Shown: positions 53,133 through 62,598, counted from the stretch's first letter. The stretch is 64,000 bases of DNA from GCA-2701705 sp964342155 (GCA_964342155.1 CAYFEQ010000002.1:1-64000), one strand, 5' to 3'. The notes: generated by a model from the letters alone, not told the origin. Translations and numbers: made by a program.

Positions 53133-54629
53133 ATGCTTTTTAGAAAATATAAACCCCTGATTTTGTTTATTTTAGCTTCTTCTCTATTTTTAGGGTGTGC
53201 TAAAAATCCAGTATCAGGAATGCCTGATTTTGTAACTATAACTGAACAACAAGAAATTAGTATGGGAGCATCATATCATTCCAAAATTCTTGAAGAGAAT
53301 AAAGTTATAAAAAATATTGAGCTTAATAATTATTTTAAAGATTTAGGGGAAACTATTGCCAAAAATAGCCATAGACCCGAATTAAACTGGAAATTTACAC
53401 TTATTGATAATCCACAATTTAATGCTTTTGCAACACCAGGAGGATATGTTTATTTTTATAGGGGCATTCTTCCATATTTTAATTCAGAAGAAGAATTGGT
53501 TGGTGTTATAGGGCATGAGATAGGTCATATAACAGCGAGGCATGCAGTAAGAGGAATGAGTACAGCTCAAGTTACAAATATTTTAATTGGTATAGTAGCA
53601 TCCAGAGTCCCAGGTAGTGGACTAACTGATAATGCATTTAATCTCTTAAACATGGCAATTAATAGAGGGTATAGTAGAAAATATGAACTTGAGGCTGACC
53701 AACTGGGAAAAGAATATTTATTAGCATCTGGTTATAATCCTTATGCAATGAAAGCTTTTTTGCAAGTTATGAAAGATAGGGATGATTTAGAAAGAAAAAT
53801 AGCAGAATATGAAGGAAGGGAACCAATGGTAGGCTACCATGGAATTTTTTCTACCCATCCAGATACAGAAAAAAGATTAGAAAAGGTTATAACTGAAAAA
53901 GAATATCAAATTAATAAAAAAAGTAAAAACAAAGAAAAGTTTTTAAAAATGATTGATGGGCTAGTTTATGGATCAAGCCCCGAAGAAGGTTATGTAAAGA
54001 ATAATGTATTTTACCATTCTGATTTAGCCATTAAATTTAGTTTTGATGATTCTTGGTCTCTACAAAATAATCCAACCAATATTATTTTAAATAAAGATGA
54101 TACTAAATTAGTTATAAATTTAGAGGAGCTTTTAAAAGATGACTTAGAGAATGGACTAACACCAAAAAAATTTCTTGATGATGGTATTAGCAAAACTTCA
54201 TTCTTGGAAAGAAATGAATTACTTGAAAATCAAGAATTTAATTTTAATGAGCTTATTGGTCATACCATGTTGTATAAATCATCTAGCGCATTTAATGAAA
54301 AATATAAAAGATTTACAGCCATATTTGATGTCAAAGAAAAGAATCTAAAACCAAAAGTTTGGATATTTGTTTCTCAAAGTCCTGACATCTCAGGTGATTC
54401 TTTCGCCAAACAGATAGTAGAGACGTTTTCAAAAATGTCTGATGTCGAAGTTAAAAATTCAAAAGGACTCCGAATAAAAGTAATAAGATTCAGGACTGGT
54501 ATGAGCTACGAAAGTTTGGCTAAACAATCGCCACTTGGTAAGTTTGCCGAAGATAAGCTTAGGCTACTAAACGGTCATTATCCTAATAAAAACCCAAAAG
54601 TTGGGGACCTCATAAAGATTGTACAATAA
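53133..54629 (+). CDS. M48-family metalloprotease lipoprotein (BepA/YfgC-like)
   Basis: A 498-residue protein with a lipoprotein signal and lipobox LFLGC (Cys22). The zinc motif HEIGH is at about residues 128-132, followed by the third ligand in YELEADQLG. A HGIFSTHPDTEKRL segment follows, as in outer-membrane quality-control proteases of this family. The C-terminal RTGMSYESLAKQSPLGKFAEDKLRLLNG region resembles a LysM-like tail. It overlaps the next gene by 11 bases. Confidence 0.9.
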   Translation: MLFRKYKPLILFILASSLFLGCAKNPVSGMPDFVTITEQQEISMGASYHSKILEENKVIKNIELNNYFKDLGETIAKNSHRPELNWKFTLIDNPQFNAFATPGGYVYFYRGILPYFNSEEELVGVIGHEIGHITARHAVRGMSTAQVTNILIGIVASRVPGSGLTDNAFNLLNMAINRGYSRKYELEADQLGKEYLLASGYNPYAMKAFLQVMKDRDDLERKIAEYEGREPMVGYHGIFSTHPDTEKRLEKVITEKEYQINKKSKNKEKFLKMIDGLVYGSSPEEGYVKNNVFYHSDLAIKFSFDDSWSLQNNPTNIILNKDDTKLVINLEELLKDDLENGLTPKKFLDDGISKTSFLERNELLENQEFNFNELIGHTMLYKSSSAFNEKYKRFTAIFDVKEKNLKPKVWIFVSQSPDISGDSFAKQIVETFSKMSDVEVKNSKGLRIKVIRFRTGMSYESLAKQSPLGKFAEDKLRLLNGHYPNKNPKVGDLIKIVQ

Positions 54630-55533
54630 AAAAAATAAAGATATTGCATATGCTGTAGATACAACTGGTTTTGTGCTTAAGTATTGGTTTGCAATGCCTC
54701 AAATTCAAACTAAAAACTATGAATCGATTTCAGCTTTTCTTGGTTTCTGTACTTTCTTTCTCAAACTGCTCAAGAAAGTAGATCCAAGATTTATTACTTG
54801 CGCATTTGATGAAAGTTTAGGAAGCTGCTTTAGAAATAAGATTTTTCCAGATTATAAAAAGAATAGAGAGAGTGCTCCACACGAGCTAAAAATCCAATTT
54901 CAATTATGTAGAGAATTTTTAAATTTGATTGGAGTCAATAATCTTGCAAGCAATAAATATGAAGCTGATGATATAATAAATACATTATCTATAAATAATC
55001 GGGAGGCTGGAATCTCTAATATAGTGCTAACTAATGATAAAGATTTATTTCAAATAATATATGAGAATGATGTTTGGTGGAATTTAAATGATAAAAAATA
55101 TAGTCATAAAGATTTGGAAAAAAAACTCAATTTTTCTCCACAAAATCTCCCCGATTTTTTAGGTTTGATGGGAGACTCTGTTGACAACATACCTGGTGCA
55201 CCAGGAATTGGTGAAAAAACTGCTTCCATTTTAATTAATAAGTATAAAAATATAGATAATATATTTGATAACATAGATTCAATTACGTCCGATTTGGGGA
55301 AAAAATTTCATAGATATGTAAATATAATCACTGAAAATAAGGATATAATTTGCTTATCGAAAAAACTTTCTACGTTGGAATATATTGATACTATAAAAAA
55401 AGATAATAAATTAATTGAAAGACAAAAAGTTGATCTTGGAAAAATTGATAGTTTTTTGATAAAAACAGGAATGAAGTCTGGGCAAAAAGATTCTTGGATT
55501 AGCCAAATAAAAAACTTATGTGAGGTTATATGA
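54619..55533 (+). CDS. Stand-alone 5'-3' exonuclease (PolA N-domain/FEN-like)
   Basis: A 304-residue nuclease homologous to the 5' nuclease domain of DNA polymerase I. Segments include the FDESLGSCFRNKIFPDYKKNR helical arch region, NKYEADDIINTLS, VLTNDKDLFQI and the helix-hairpin-helix LMGDSVDNIPGAPGIGEKTAS. Metal-binding aspartates are present. There is no polymerase domain. It could be a flap nuclease partner or an Xni-type protein. The start is a TTG (54619) inside the end of the M48 gene; no better start is visible. Confidence 0.85.
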   Translation: MYNKKNKDIAYAVDTTGFVLKYWFAMPQIQTKNYESISAFLGFCTFFLKLLKKVDPRFITCAFDESLGSCFRNKIFPDYKKNRESAPHELKIQFQLCREFLNLIGVNNLASNKYEADDIINTLSINNREAGISNIVLTNDKDLFQIIYENDVWWNLNDKKYSHKDLEKKLNFSPQNLPDFLGLMGDSVDNIPGAPGIGEKTASILINKYKNIDNIFDNIDSITSDLGKKFHRYVNIITENKDIICLSKKLSTLEYIDTIKKDNKLIERQKVDLGKIDSFLIKTGMKSGQKDSWISQIKNLCEVI

Positions 55534-56789
55534 AAAAAAATGTCTTCTATGCTCAATCCGGTGGTGTAACTCCAGTAATTAATGCTACAGCATTGGGATT
55601 AATTAAATCAGTAATAAGTGATAAAAAGAACTTTGGAAAAATATTTGCTGGCAAGAATGGGATAATAGGGGCTTTAAAAGAAGAATTAATTGATATTTCT
55701 AAAGAAGATTTGAGAGAATTGGAAAAATTAAAATTTACACCTGGTGGAGCTTTTGGTTCTTGTAGGTTAAAGCTTAAAGATCCAATCAAAAATAAAAGAG
55801 AGTTTCAGAGAATACTTGAAGTATTTAATGCTCACAACATTGGTTATTTTTTTTATAATGGTGGTGGAGATTCACAAGATACCACACTTAAGTTATCACA
55901 GTTCTTCAAATCAATGAATTATGATATTAAATGTATCGGCTTGCCTAAAACTATTGATAATGACTTACCAATAACTGATAACTGTCCAGGTTTTGGAACT
56001 GCTGCAAAATATATTGCGGTTTCTACGTACGAAGCATCACTAGATGTTGCCTCAATGGCAGAATCATCTACGAAAGTATTTATTTTAGAAGTCATGGGCA
56101 GACATGCTGGTTGGTTAGCTGCAGCTTCTGGAATTATAAAAACAACTGATGCTGATGCACCACACATTATTTTGTTACCAGAAGTTATATTCAATTCAAA
56201 GAAATTCCTTCAAAAGGTTGATCAAATAGTTAAAAAAGAGGGTCACTGCGTAGTTGTTACGTCTGAAGGGATTAGAGATAAGAAAAAAGAATTTGTATCA
56301 AGTAGTAAAGATAAAGATAGTTTTGGTCATGCACAACTTGGAGGCGTAGCACCAAAACTTGCTGCATTAGTAACTACATCTCTAAAACATAAAGTACATT
56401 GGTCAGTATCAGATTATCTACAGAGAGCATCGCGACATATTGGTTCAAAAATTGATGTTAGCCAAGCATTTGAATTAGGAAAGAAATCAATCCAATTTGC
56501 TAAACAAGGAAGAAATGAAATTATGTTGACTATAAAAGGAAAAAAGAAAAATGGTAAATATGCTTGGTCCATTGGATATACAGAATTAAAAAATGTTGCT
56601 AATAAAGAAAAATCATTACCATCAAACTACATTAGCTCAGATAATTTTGGTATTACAAATAAATGCAAAGAATATATACTTAATTTAGTAAAAGGAGAAG
56701 ACTATCCAACATATAAAAATGGTATACCAAAATATGCTAAATTAAAAAAAATTTTAATTAAGAAAAAATTAAAAAAATTTCTTCTTTAA
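55530..56789 (+). CDS. pfp: Pyrophosphate-dependent 6-phosphofructokinase
   Basis: A 419-residue enzyme that interconverts fructose 6-phosphate and fructose 1,6-bisphosphate using PPi. YAQSGGVTPVINAT, the FYNGGGDSQDTTLKL site where ATP enzymes have GGDGS, GLPKTIDNDLPITDNCPGFGTA with catalytic Asp, and EVMGRHAGWLAA show the PPi type. The reaction is reversible, so the enzyme can serve in gluconeogenesis, as proposed for sulfur-oxidising and methanotrophic gammaproteobacteria. It overlaps the exonuclease gene by 4 bases. Confidence 0.92.
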   Translation: MKKNVFYAQSGGVTPVINATALGLIKSVISDKKNFGKIFAGKNGIIGALKEELIDISKEDLRELEKLKFTPGGAFGSCRLKLKDPIKNKREFQRILEVFNAHNIGYFFYNGGGDSQDTTLKLSQFFKSMNYDIKCIGLPKTIDNDLPITDNCPGFGTAAKYIAVSTYEASLDVASMAESSTKVFILEVMGRHAGWLAAASGIIKTTDADAPHIILLPEVIFNSKKFLQKVDQIVKKEGHCVVVTSEGIRDKKKEFVSSSKDKDSFGHAQLGGVAPKLAALVTTSLKHKVHWSVSDYLQRASRHIGSKIDVSQAFELGKKSIQFAKQGRNEIMLTIKGKKKNGKYAWSIGYTELKNVANKEKSLPSNYISSDNFGITNKCKEYILNLVKGEDYPTYKNGIPKYAKLKKILIKKKLKKFLL

Positions 56790-57772
56790 AATTCTTGCTC
56801 TTTAGTAAGAACAATATCTTCTAATAAATCAATAAAGCTACTATCATCATTTAAACAGTTTATGAAATTATATTTTTTTCCATTTGCATCTAAAAAAATA
56901 TCTTTTGCTTCTTCCCCAACCTCTTCCAAAGTTTCCAAACAATCTGATACAAATCCTGGACAAAAAATTTGTATATTCTTTATTCCCTCATCAGGTAGTT
57001 CTTTTAATCTTTCAGATAAATATGGTTTTAACCACTCAGACGTTCCTAATCGAGATTGGAAAACTACTTCATAACTTTTTTTCTGTAATTTTAATTTAGC
57101 AGCAATAAGTTCAGAAGTTTTATAACATTGTTCTTCATAAGGTTCATCGGGACCAATATAAGATTTTGGGATTCCATGGTAAGAAAATAATAACTTATCA
57201 GGGCTCCCATTATTTTCTTGAAATTTTTTTATTTTATTTGATATAGCTTCTATATAAAGATTATGAGTATGGAAATTAGATAAAAATTTATTTTTTGGGA
57301 ATACTTGTTTAAATTTATTAATTTTTTTATGTATAGATAAAGTTGTTGTAGTTGAATACTGTGGAAATAGAGGTATATAAATTATTTTTTTAAAACCATT
57401 ATTTTTTAATTTTTTAATTGCTGAATCAATTGAGGGCACTCCATATCTCATAGCTACTTCAATATGATATTTATTAGGATTATTTTCTTCCATTCTTTTT
57501 TGTAAAGATTTTGATTGGTCACAAGTATTAAATAATAATGGTGAACCTCTTTCGGTCCAAACCTGTTTATATAATTCTGCGCTTTTCTTAGATCTGAAAG
57601 GTAAAATGAAACTATATAAAATTGGCAACCAAATTAATCTCGGCAGCCGTATTACATCTTTATCCGAAAGAAACTCTTTTAAATATTCTCTAACTTCTTT
57701 TTCTTCCGGTTTCTCGGGTGTCCCAAGATTGATCAGAAGAACAGCTGTTCTTCCATTTAAATCATTTTTCAT
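56786..57772 (-). CDS. hemH: Ferrochelatase
   Basis: Inserts iron into protoporphyrin IX (328 residues). LLINLGTPEKPEEKEVREYLKEFLSD, LYKQVWTERGSPL, the MRYGVPSI segment, FSYHGIPKSYIG with the catalytic histidine, and a C-terminal FCPGFVSDCLETLEEV with catalytic glutamate are conserved. It provides heme for the cox locus through ctaB and ctaA. The gene converges on pfp with a 4-base overlap and lies 19 bases from the HNH gene on the same strand. Confidence 0.97.
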   Translation of the reverse strand: MKNDLNGRTAVLLINLGTPEKPEEKEVREYLKEFLSDKDVIRLPRLIWLPILYSFILPFRSKKSAELYKQVWTERGSPLLFNTCDQSKSLQKRMEENNPNKYHIEVAMRYGVPSIDSAIKKLKNNGFKKIIYIPLFPQYSTTTTLSIHKKINKFKQVFPKNKFLSNFHTHNLYIEAISNKIKKFQENNGSPDKLLFSYHGIPKSYIGPDEPYEEQCYKTSELIAAKLKLQKKSYEVVFQSRLGTSEWLKPYLSERLKELPDEGIKNIQIFCPGFVSDCLETLEEVGEEAKDIFLDANGKKYNFINCLNDDSSFIDLLEDIVLTKEQEF

Positions 57773-57791
57773 GAATAGATTTTAACCAATA

Positions 57792-58376
57792 TTAGCCTAT
57801 TTTATATCTCTCAAAGATTGGGCTAGATTTAGGAATATGAGACATTAAGAATTCCATTTGATCTGCCAAAATTTTTCTACCTTTCAAAAGTATATATTCC
57901 ACTCTAGAAGGGATGAATGGAATTGCTATCAAGAGCATTTTAGCATCTTCGGGAGTCTTTCCACCTTTTGCATTGTTACATCTCCTACAAGCGGTCACTA
58001 CATTTGTCCATATATCCCTACCCCCATGGGATAAAGGAATAATATGGTCACGTGATAGCTCTTTTTTTACAAATTCGTTACCACAATACATGCAATGATG
58101 ATTATCTCTTTTAAACAAGGTCTCATTGTTTAGGGTTGGCGTAAATGAAGAATAATCAAATTTACCTACATTACGTGTAGCTACAATAGAGTTCAGTAAA
58201 ATTTTGCTTTGTTGACTTGCTATCCTATTAAAACCACCACGTATTAGTAGCGAGGATGTCCCGCACTCATAAGAAACTTGGTCGTTACAGTATAACCTAA
58301 CGGCATCTTGATAATTAATCCATCCCGTAGGCCTACCTGCGGAATTAAGCCGTAATATTTGCTGTTGAGTAATCAT
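57792..58376 (-). CDS. HNH endonuclease-domain protein
   Basis: A 194-residue protein with an HNH nuclease domain in residues about 90-150: CMYCGNEFVKKELSRDHIIPLSHGG, then NVVTACRRCNNAKGG. It has two CxxC zinc pairs and the DH catalytic dyad. The N-terminal half (NSAGRPTGWINYQDAVRLYCND) is conserved in proteobacterial homologs, which are chromosomal housekeeping-like proteins and not homing enzymes. The exact role is unknown; DNA repair is a guess. It faces a 414-base intergenic region with DnaA boxes. Confidence 0.85.
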   Translation of the reverse strand: MITQQQILRLNSAGRPTGWINYQDAVRLYCNDQVSYECGTSSLLIRGGFNRIASQQSKILLNSIVATRNVGKFDYSSFTPTLNNETLFKRDNHHCMYCGNEFVKKELSRDHIIPLSHGGRDIWTNVVTACRRCNNAKGGKTPEDAKMLLIAIPFIPSRVEYILLKGRKILADQMEFLMSHIPKSSPIFERYKIG

Positions 58377-58384
58377 AAACTTAG

Positions 58385-58412
58385 ATTATAGCGATTCAAA
58401 TCAACATAACAA
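58385..58412 (-). promoter_or_regulatory. Candidate promoter of the HNH gene
   Basis: On the minus strand TTGTTA (58407-58412), a 16-base spacer and a perfect TATAAT (58385-58390), ending 8 nt before the ATG at 58376. The message would have almost no leader. Confidence 0.45.
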
Positions 58413-58781
58413 CTTACTATTGCAGGCAATTGCGTCAGCAAAATGAAGAATTAATAAAATTTTTATAGATTCTTGAGTGGGTTTTGCTTAAAAATGGGGC
58501 AAATTCTTAAAAAAACCTAGGTTTATTAACATTTTTTTTTAGCTGCAATAAAACATTGCTTTAAATTCAAATATGAAGAATAGGGAAAATATTTACTCTA
58601 TAACTAATTGAAATATATACAATTTTTAAAATTGATTATAAATTGAACAATCCAAACAACTCTAGTAGTCAGAATAGACATTGACAAAAAGTCTCTAGTT
58701 ATCCACAATTTTTTCCACAAAATCTGTGGATAATTTATTTACAATCAAATTTTCAACAATAGGAAATATTGCTTCTAAATG

Positions 58782-58787
58782 TATAAT
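58782..58787 (+). promoter_or_regulatory. Candidate -10 hexamer for priA
   Basis: A perfect TATAAT lies 3 nt before ATG 58791 and 6 nt before the adjacent in-frame ATG 58794. The -35 is poor. Confidence 0.4.
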
Positions 58788-58790
58788 TAA

Positions 58791-60974
58791 ATGATGTCTT
58801 ATTCAGTCAAAGTTGCCTTAAATTTACCGATATATCATACATTTGATTACATACTACCTGAGAGTACAAATCGAGCGATTCCAGGCATTAGAGTCGAAGT
58901 ACCATTTGGACAAAAAAAAATGACCGGCATCATAGTCTCCGCTGATAATCAGCCATTTGATGCTAGCGCAAAGACAAAATATAAACTAAAAAAGATCTCT
59001 AATCAGATTGATGAAAACCCAATAATTGGAAAAGATATAATGGATATATGTATTTGGGGCTCCAATTATTATCAACATCCGATTGGGCAAGTATTATTTA
59101 GCTCATTACCATCTATGCTTCGTAAAGGACAGGTCATAGATGAGTATAAATTTAAAAAATACTTATATTCAATAGATACTAGGACAAATATAAATGAACT
59201 TAATAATAAACCTGCGCAAAAAAAATTGTACCAATTTATTAAGAGTAAAAAAAATGTATCTATAGAAGATTTAAAAGGAGTTTCTAATGATTTGAATATT
59301 TTCAAAAAACTAAATGAAAAGGGGTTTATTAATAAATTCGAATATACAAAAGAAAATAATAATAATCAACTTAAAATAAATCTTAGCTCAGAACAATCAA
59401 ATATTTTTGAAAATATAAAATCAGACTTAAATTCATTTAATAGTTTTCTAATAGAAGGGGTAACTGGTAGTGGTAAAACAGAATTATACATAAAAATATC
59501 TGATTTTATAGCTTCAAAAAAAGGTCAAATACTAATAGTTGTTCCAGAAATAAATCTTACCCCTCAAACTTTAAATAGATTTAAAAAATATTTGAAATTC
59601 AATGTGGATAGCTATCACTCATCATTAACAGAAAGTGAAAAACTGAAAATATGGCTAAATACTAAAAATGGAAATCTTGATATTATAATAGGGACAAGAT
59701 CATCAGTCTTTCTCCCATTTAAAAATTTAAAAACAATAATAATAGATGAGGAACATGATTTATCTTTAAAACAACAAGAAAAATTTAAATATCATGCCCG
59801 TGATTTATCTATTATGAGGGCGAAAAATAGTAATGTACCAATAATACTTGGAAGCGCTACCCCATCATTTGAAAGTTTATATAATTGTGAGAATAAAAAG
59901 TATAAACATTTAGAATTGAGAAAAAGGTTTTTTTCAACATCTTTGCCAAAGATTTTACTCGTTGATTTAAATAAAGATACTCCTGATGAAGGCTTATCAT
60001 CAGAACTAGTTAAACAGATCCATCAACAAATTAAAAATAAAGAGCAAACATTATTGTTTATAGGAAGAAGAGGCTTTAGTCATACTCTCCTCTGTAAGAA
60101 ATGTGGTTGGGTTTCTAAATGTGATAAATGTGATTCCTATATGGCATATCATTCGAATGATAAAAAATTGTGGTGTCATCACTGTGGTTTTAAAAAAGAT
60201 TATAATAATTCTAACAATTGCTGCAATGAGAGTGAATTAATTCCTCTAGGATTTGGTACGGAAAGAATTGAAGCAAAATTAAAATCTCTATTTCCATCAT
60301 CAAAAATATTAAGAATTGACAGTGATAATATAAATACTACAGAAAAATTAAATGGCTTTATTAAAAAAGCAAAAGATGGATCAATAGATATACTAATTGG
60401 AACCCAAATGCTTGTAAAAGGACATGATTTTCCAAATGTTTCACTTGTTGGAATTATAGACATAGATTCTGGTCTACATAGTATTGATTTTCGTGGCCTT
60501 GAAAGAACAGCTCAACTAATGATTCAAGTTTCCGGAAGGTCAGGCAGACATAAAAAACAAGGAAGGGTCATTATACAAACCAGAAAACCAAATCACCCAC
60601 TTATTTTAGAACTATTAAAAAACGGTTATAGAAGTTTTTCAAAAAAAGCATTATTAGAGAGAAAAAATACATACTTGCCACCATACAGCTATATAGCCCT
60701 ACTTAAAATTGGATCTTACAAAAGAAATATTTGTTTAACATTCTTGCAAAAAATAAAAAATATTTTTGATACACATAAAAATATATATATTTTTGGCCCT
60801 ATTCCTTCTCCAATGGCGAAAAAAAATAATATGTACTATTTTCAACTAATAATAAAATCCTCATACAGAAAACTTTTACTACAAAAATCTCAAGAAATAA
60901 GAGAATATATAGTAGAAAAGAAAATTAATAATGTAAGATGGTCTCTTGACATTGATCCTCTAGATTTATATTAA
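58791..60974 (+). CDS. priA: Primosomal protein N' (replication restart helicase PriA)
   Basis: A 727-residue DEXH helicase that reloads the replisome at stalled forks. The N-terminal 3'-end-binding domain (VALNLPIYHTFDYILP) is followed by Walker A GVTGSGKT (residues 223-230), DEEH (319-322) and GSATPSFES. The zinc region (CKKCGWVSKCDKCD...CHHCG...CC) follows, then GTQMLVKGHDFPNV and QVSGRSGR. The last zinc pair is CC where relatives have CxxC. The second ATG (58794) may be the true start. Confidence 0.95.
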   Translation: MMSYSVKVALNLPIYHTFDYILPESTNRAIPGIRVEVPFGQKKMTGIIVSADNQPFDASAKTKYKLKKISNQIDENPIIGKDIMDICIWGSNYYQHPIGQVLFSSLPSMLRKGQVIDEYKFKKYLYSIDTRTNINELNNKPAQKKLYQFIKSKKNVSIEDLKGVSNDLNIFKKLNEKGFINKFEYTKENNNNQLKINLSSEQSNIFENIKSDLNSFNSFLIEGVTGSGKTELYIKISDFIASKKGQILIVVPEINLTPQTLNRFKKYLKFNVDSYHSSLTESEKLKIWLNTKNGNLDIIIGTRSSVFLPFKNLKTIIIDEEHDLSLKQQEKFKYHARDLSIMRAKNSNVPIILGSATPSFESLYNCENKKYKHLELRKRFFSTSLPKILLVDLNKDTPDEGLSSELVKQIHQQIKNKEQTLLFIGRRGFSHTLLCKKCGWVSKCDKCDSYMAYHSNDKKLWCHHCGFKKDYNNSNNCCNESELIPLGFGTERIEAKLKSLFPSSKILRIDSDNINTTEKLNGFIKKAKDGSIDILIGTQMLVKGHDFPNVSLVGIIDIDSGLHSIDFRGLERTAQLMIQVSGRSGRHKKQGRVIIQTRKPNHPLILELLKNGYRSFSKKALLERKNTYLPPYSYIALLKIGSYKRNICLTFLQKIKNIFDTHKNIYIFGPIPSPMAKKNNMYYFQLIIKSSYRKLLLQKSQEIREYIVEKKINNVRWSLDIDPLDLY

Positions 60975-60990
60975 AAAGGTTTATACTAAT

Positions 60991-62598
60991 TTGAAAAATA
61001 AAATAAAAAATCTGTTAATAGAAGCTCTGGAAAAAAATTTTGCAAAAGAAGAATTAATTAAATTAGTTGAAGTACAGCAAGCTACAGCCAAACATATTAA
61101 AGCAGACTATTTTTCTAATATAGCTATGAAATTATCTAAGGTCCTCAAGAAAGACCCTATGGAGATAGCAAAAGATATACTTAAAGATATAAAAGAAAAT
61201 GATTTATGCGCTTATGATATTGCAAGACCTGGATACATTAATTTTATCATTAAAGATATTAAGAAGAACAATATAGTTTTAGAAATACTAAAAAATAAGA
61301 ATCCGATTGATTCAATCAAGTCAAAATCTCCAAAAAAAATTCATTTAGAATTTGTTTCGGCTAATCCTACAGGGCCATTACATATAGGTCATGGAAGAGG
61401 AGCTATTTATGGAAATATAATTGCTAAATTTCTAAGATTACAAGGGCATGATGTTCACACAGAATATTATATTAATGATGTAGGCAAACAAATGGATTTA
61501 TTATTTCATAGTATTTTTAAAAAGAACTTTGCAGATAATACTTCAGATGAAGATCTTTATAAAGGTGAATATATCAATGATATTGCAAAAAAATTAGAAG
61601 ATAAATATCCAGAATTCAAAAACGTATCAAAACCTATTAAAGATCCAGAAAAGAGAAAATGGATTAAAGTGATTTGTAATTATATGATTGAGAATTATAT
61701 TAAAAAAGATTTCGAGCAACTGGGTATATCATTTGATAACTGGTTTTATGAAAATAGTTTATTTGAAAATAAAAGTGTTGAAAAAATTTTAAAAAAACTT
61801 GATGGATCTGGACATACTAAAAAACATGAAGGTGCATTGATGTTGAAAGCGGATGAGCTGAGACCCCTTATAAAGTCAAATGGAGATTATACCTATCTTT
61901 CGTCCGATTTAGCGTATCATGATTATAAATTATCAGAATTTGATTTGGTGATTAATATTTGGGGAGCAGATCACCACGGTTATGTGCCAAGGATAAGACT
62001 GGGAATGGAAGCACTTGGTCATAATGTTAAAAAACTTGATATTCACCTTATTCAATTTGCAAATTTATATCGTGGAAAAGAAAAAATATCTATGTCAACG
62101 AGAAAAGGTGAGTTTGTTATGCTAAAAACTCTTATTGATGAAATTGGAAATGATGCAATAAATTTTTTCTATCTAACTAAAAAAAAGGATCAGCATCTAG
62201 ATTTTGATCTAAATTTAGCTATTTCTGAAGATAAAAATAATCCTGTTTATTATATTCAATATGCACACGCGAGAATAGAAAAATTATTAAATGAAGCTGG
62301 GGACTATATGAATCATGATTACAATCCAGATGGCTTTGAAGATAATTTAGAGAAAAACCTCATTGATTCAATGAACACTTTTGGAGAAATCTGCGAAAAA
62401 TCAATTACAAATTTAGAACCTCATCTGATGACACATTATCTACAGAAATTAGCACAAGATTTTCATAGTTATTACGCAAACGTAAAACTGCTAACAAAAA
62501 ATATTGATTATAGTAAAATATATCTTATTGCTGCGGTTCAAAAGGTTTTAAAATGTGGATTAGAATTACTCAATATAAATGCGCCTAAACAAATGTAA
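60991..62598 (+). CDS. argS: Arginyl-tRNA synthetase
   Basis: Class I aminoacyl-tRNA synthetase (535 residues). It has the N-terminal additional domain, SANPTGPLHIGHGRGAIYG with HIGH at residues 131-134, YYINDVGKQ, the WGADHHGYVPR segment, the KISMSTRKGEFV substitute for KMSKS and the C-terminal anticodon-binding domain with the QYAHARIEKLL start. It begins with TTG at 60991, and an AAGG lies about 12 bases upstream. It overlaps the HAD gene stop-to-start by 1 base. Confidence 0.96.
   Translation: MKNKIKNLLIEALEKNFAKEELIKLVEVQQATAKHIKADYFSNIAMKLSKVLKKDPMEIAKDILKDIKENDLCAYDIARPGYINFIIKDIKKNNIVLEILKNKNPIDSIKSKSPKKIHLEFVSANPTGPLHIGHGRGAIYGNIIAKFLRLQGHDVHTEYYINDVGKQMDLLFHSIFKKNFADNTSDEDLYKGEYINDIAKKLEDKYPEFKNVSKPIKDPEKRKWIKVICNYMIENYIKKDFEQLGISFDNWFYENSLFENKSVEKILKKLDGSGHTKKHEGALMLKADELRPLIKSNGDYTYLSSDLAYHDYKLSEFDLVINIWGADHHGYVPRIRLGMEALGHNVKKLDIHLIQFANLYRGKEKISMSTRKGEFVMLKTLIDEIGNDAINFFYLTKKKDQHLDFDLNLAISEDKNNPVYYIQYAHARIEKLLNEAGDYMNHDYNPDGFEDNLEKNLIDSMNTFGEICEKSITNLEPHLMTHYLQKLAQDFHSYYANVKLLTKNIDYSKIYLIAAVQKVLKCGLELLNINAPKQM

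Larger units (their letters stand above)
58377..58790. other. Intergenic region with DnaA-box cluster, candidate origin or DnaA-regulated site
   Basis: The longest non-coding stretch of the window (414 bases), between the divergent HNH and priA genes. It carries three matches to TTWTNCACA within 35 bases: 58699-58707 (TTATCCACA, plus), 58711-58719 (TTTTCCACA, plus) and 58725-58733 (TTATCCACA, minus). A further one-mismatch copy is at 58750-58758. A very A+T-rich stretch precedes the cluster (about 58555-58660). A TTGACA at 58681-58686 lacks a good -10. No open frame or RNA gene was recognised. It may be a replication origin or a DnaA-titrating/regulatory site for priA. Confidence 0.6.

Noticed and set aside
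58681..58709. TTGACA at 58681 as a promoter for priA
   Set aside because: The best -10 at the right distance is CACAAT, a poor match, and it falls on the DnaA boxes.
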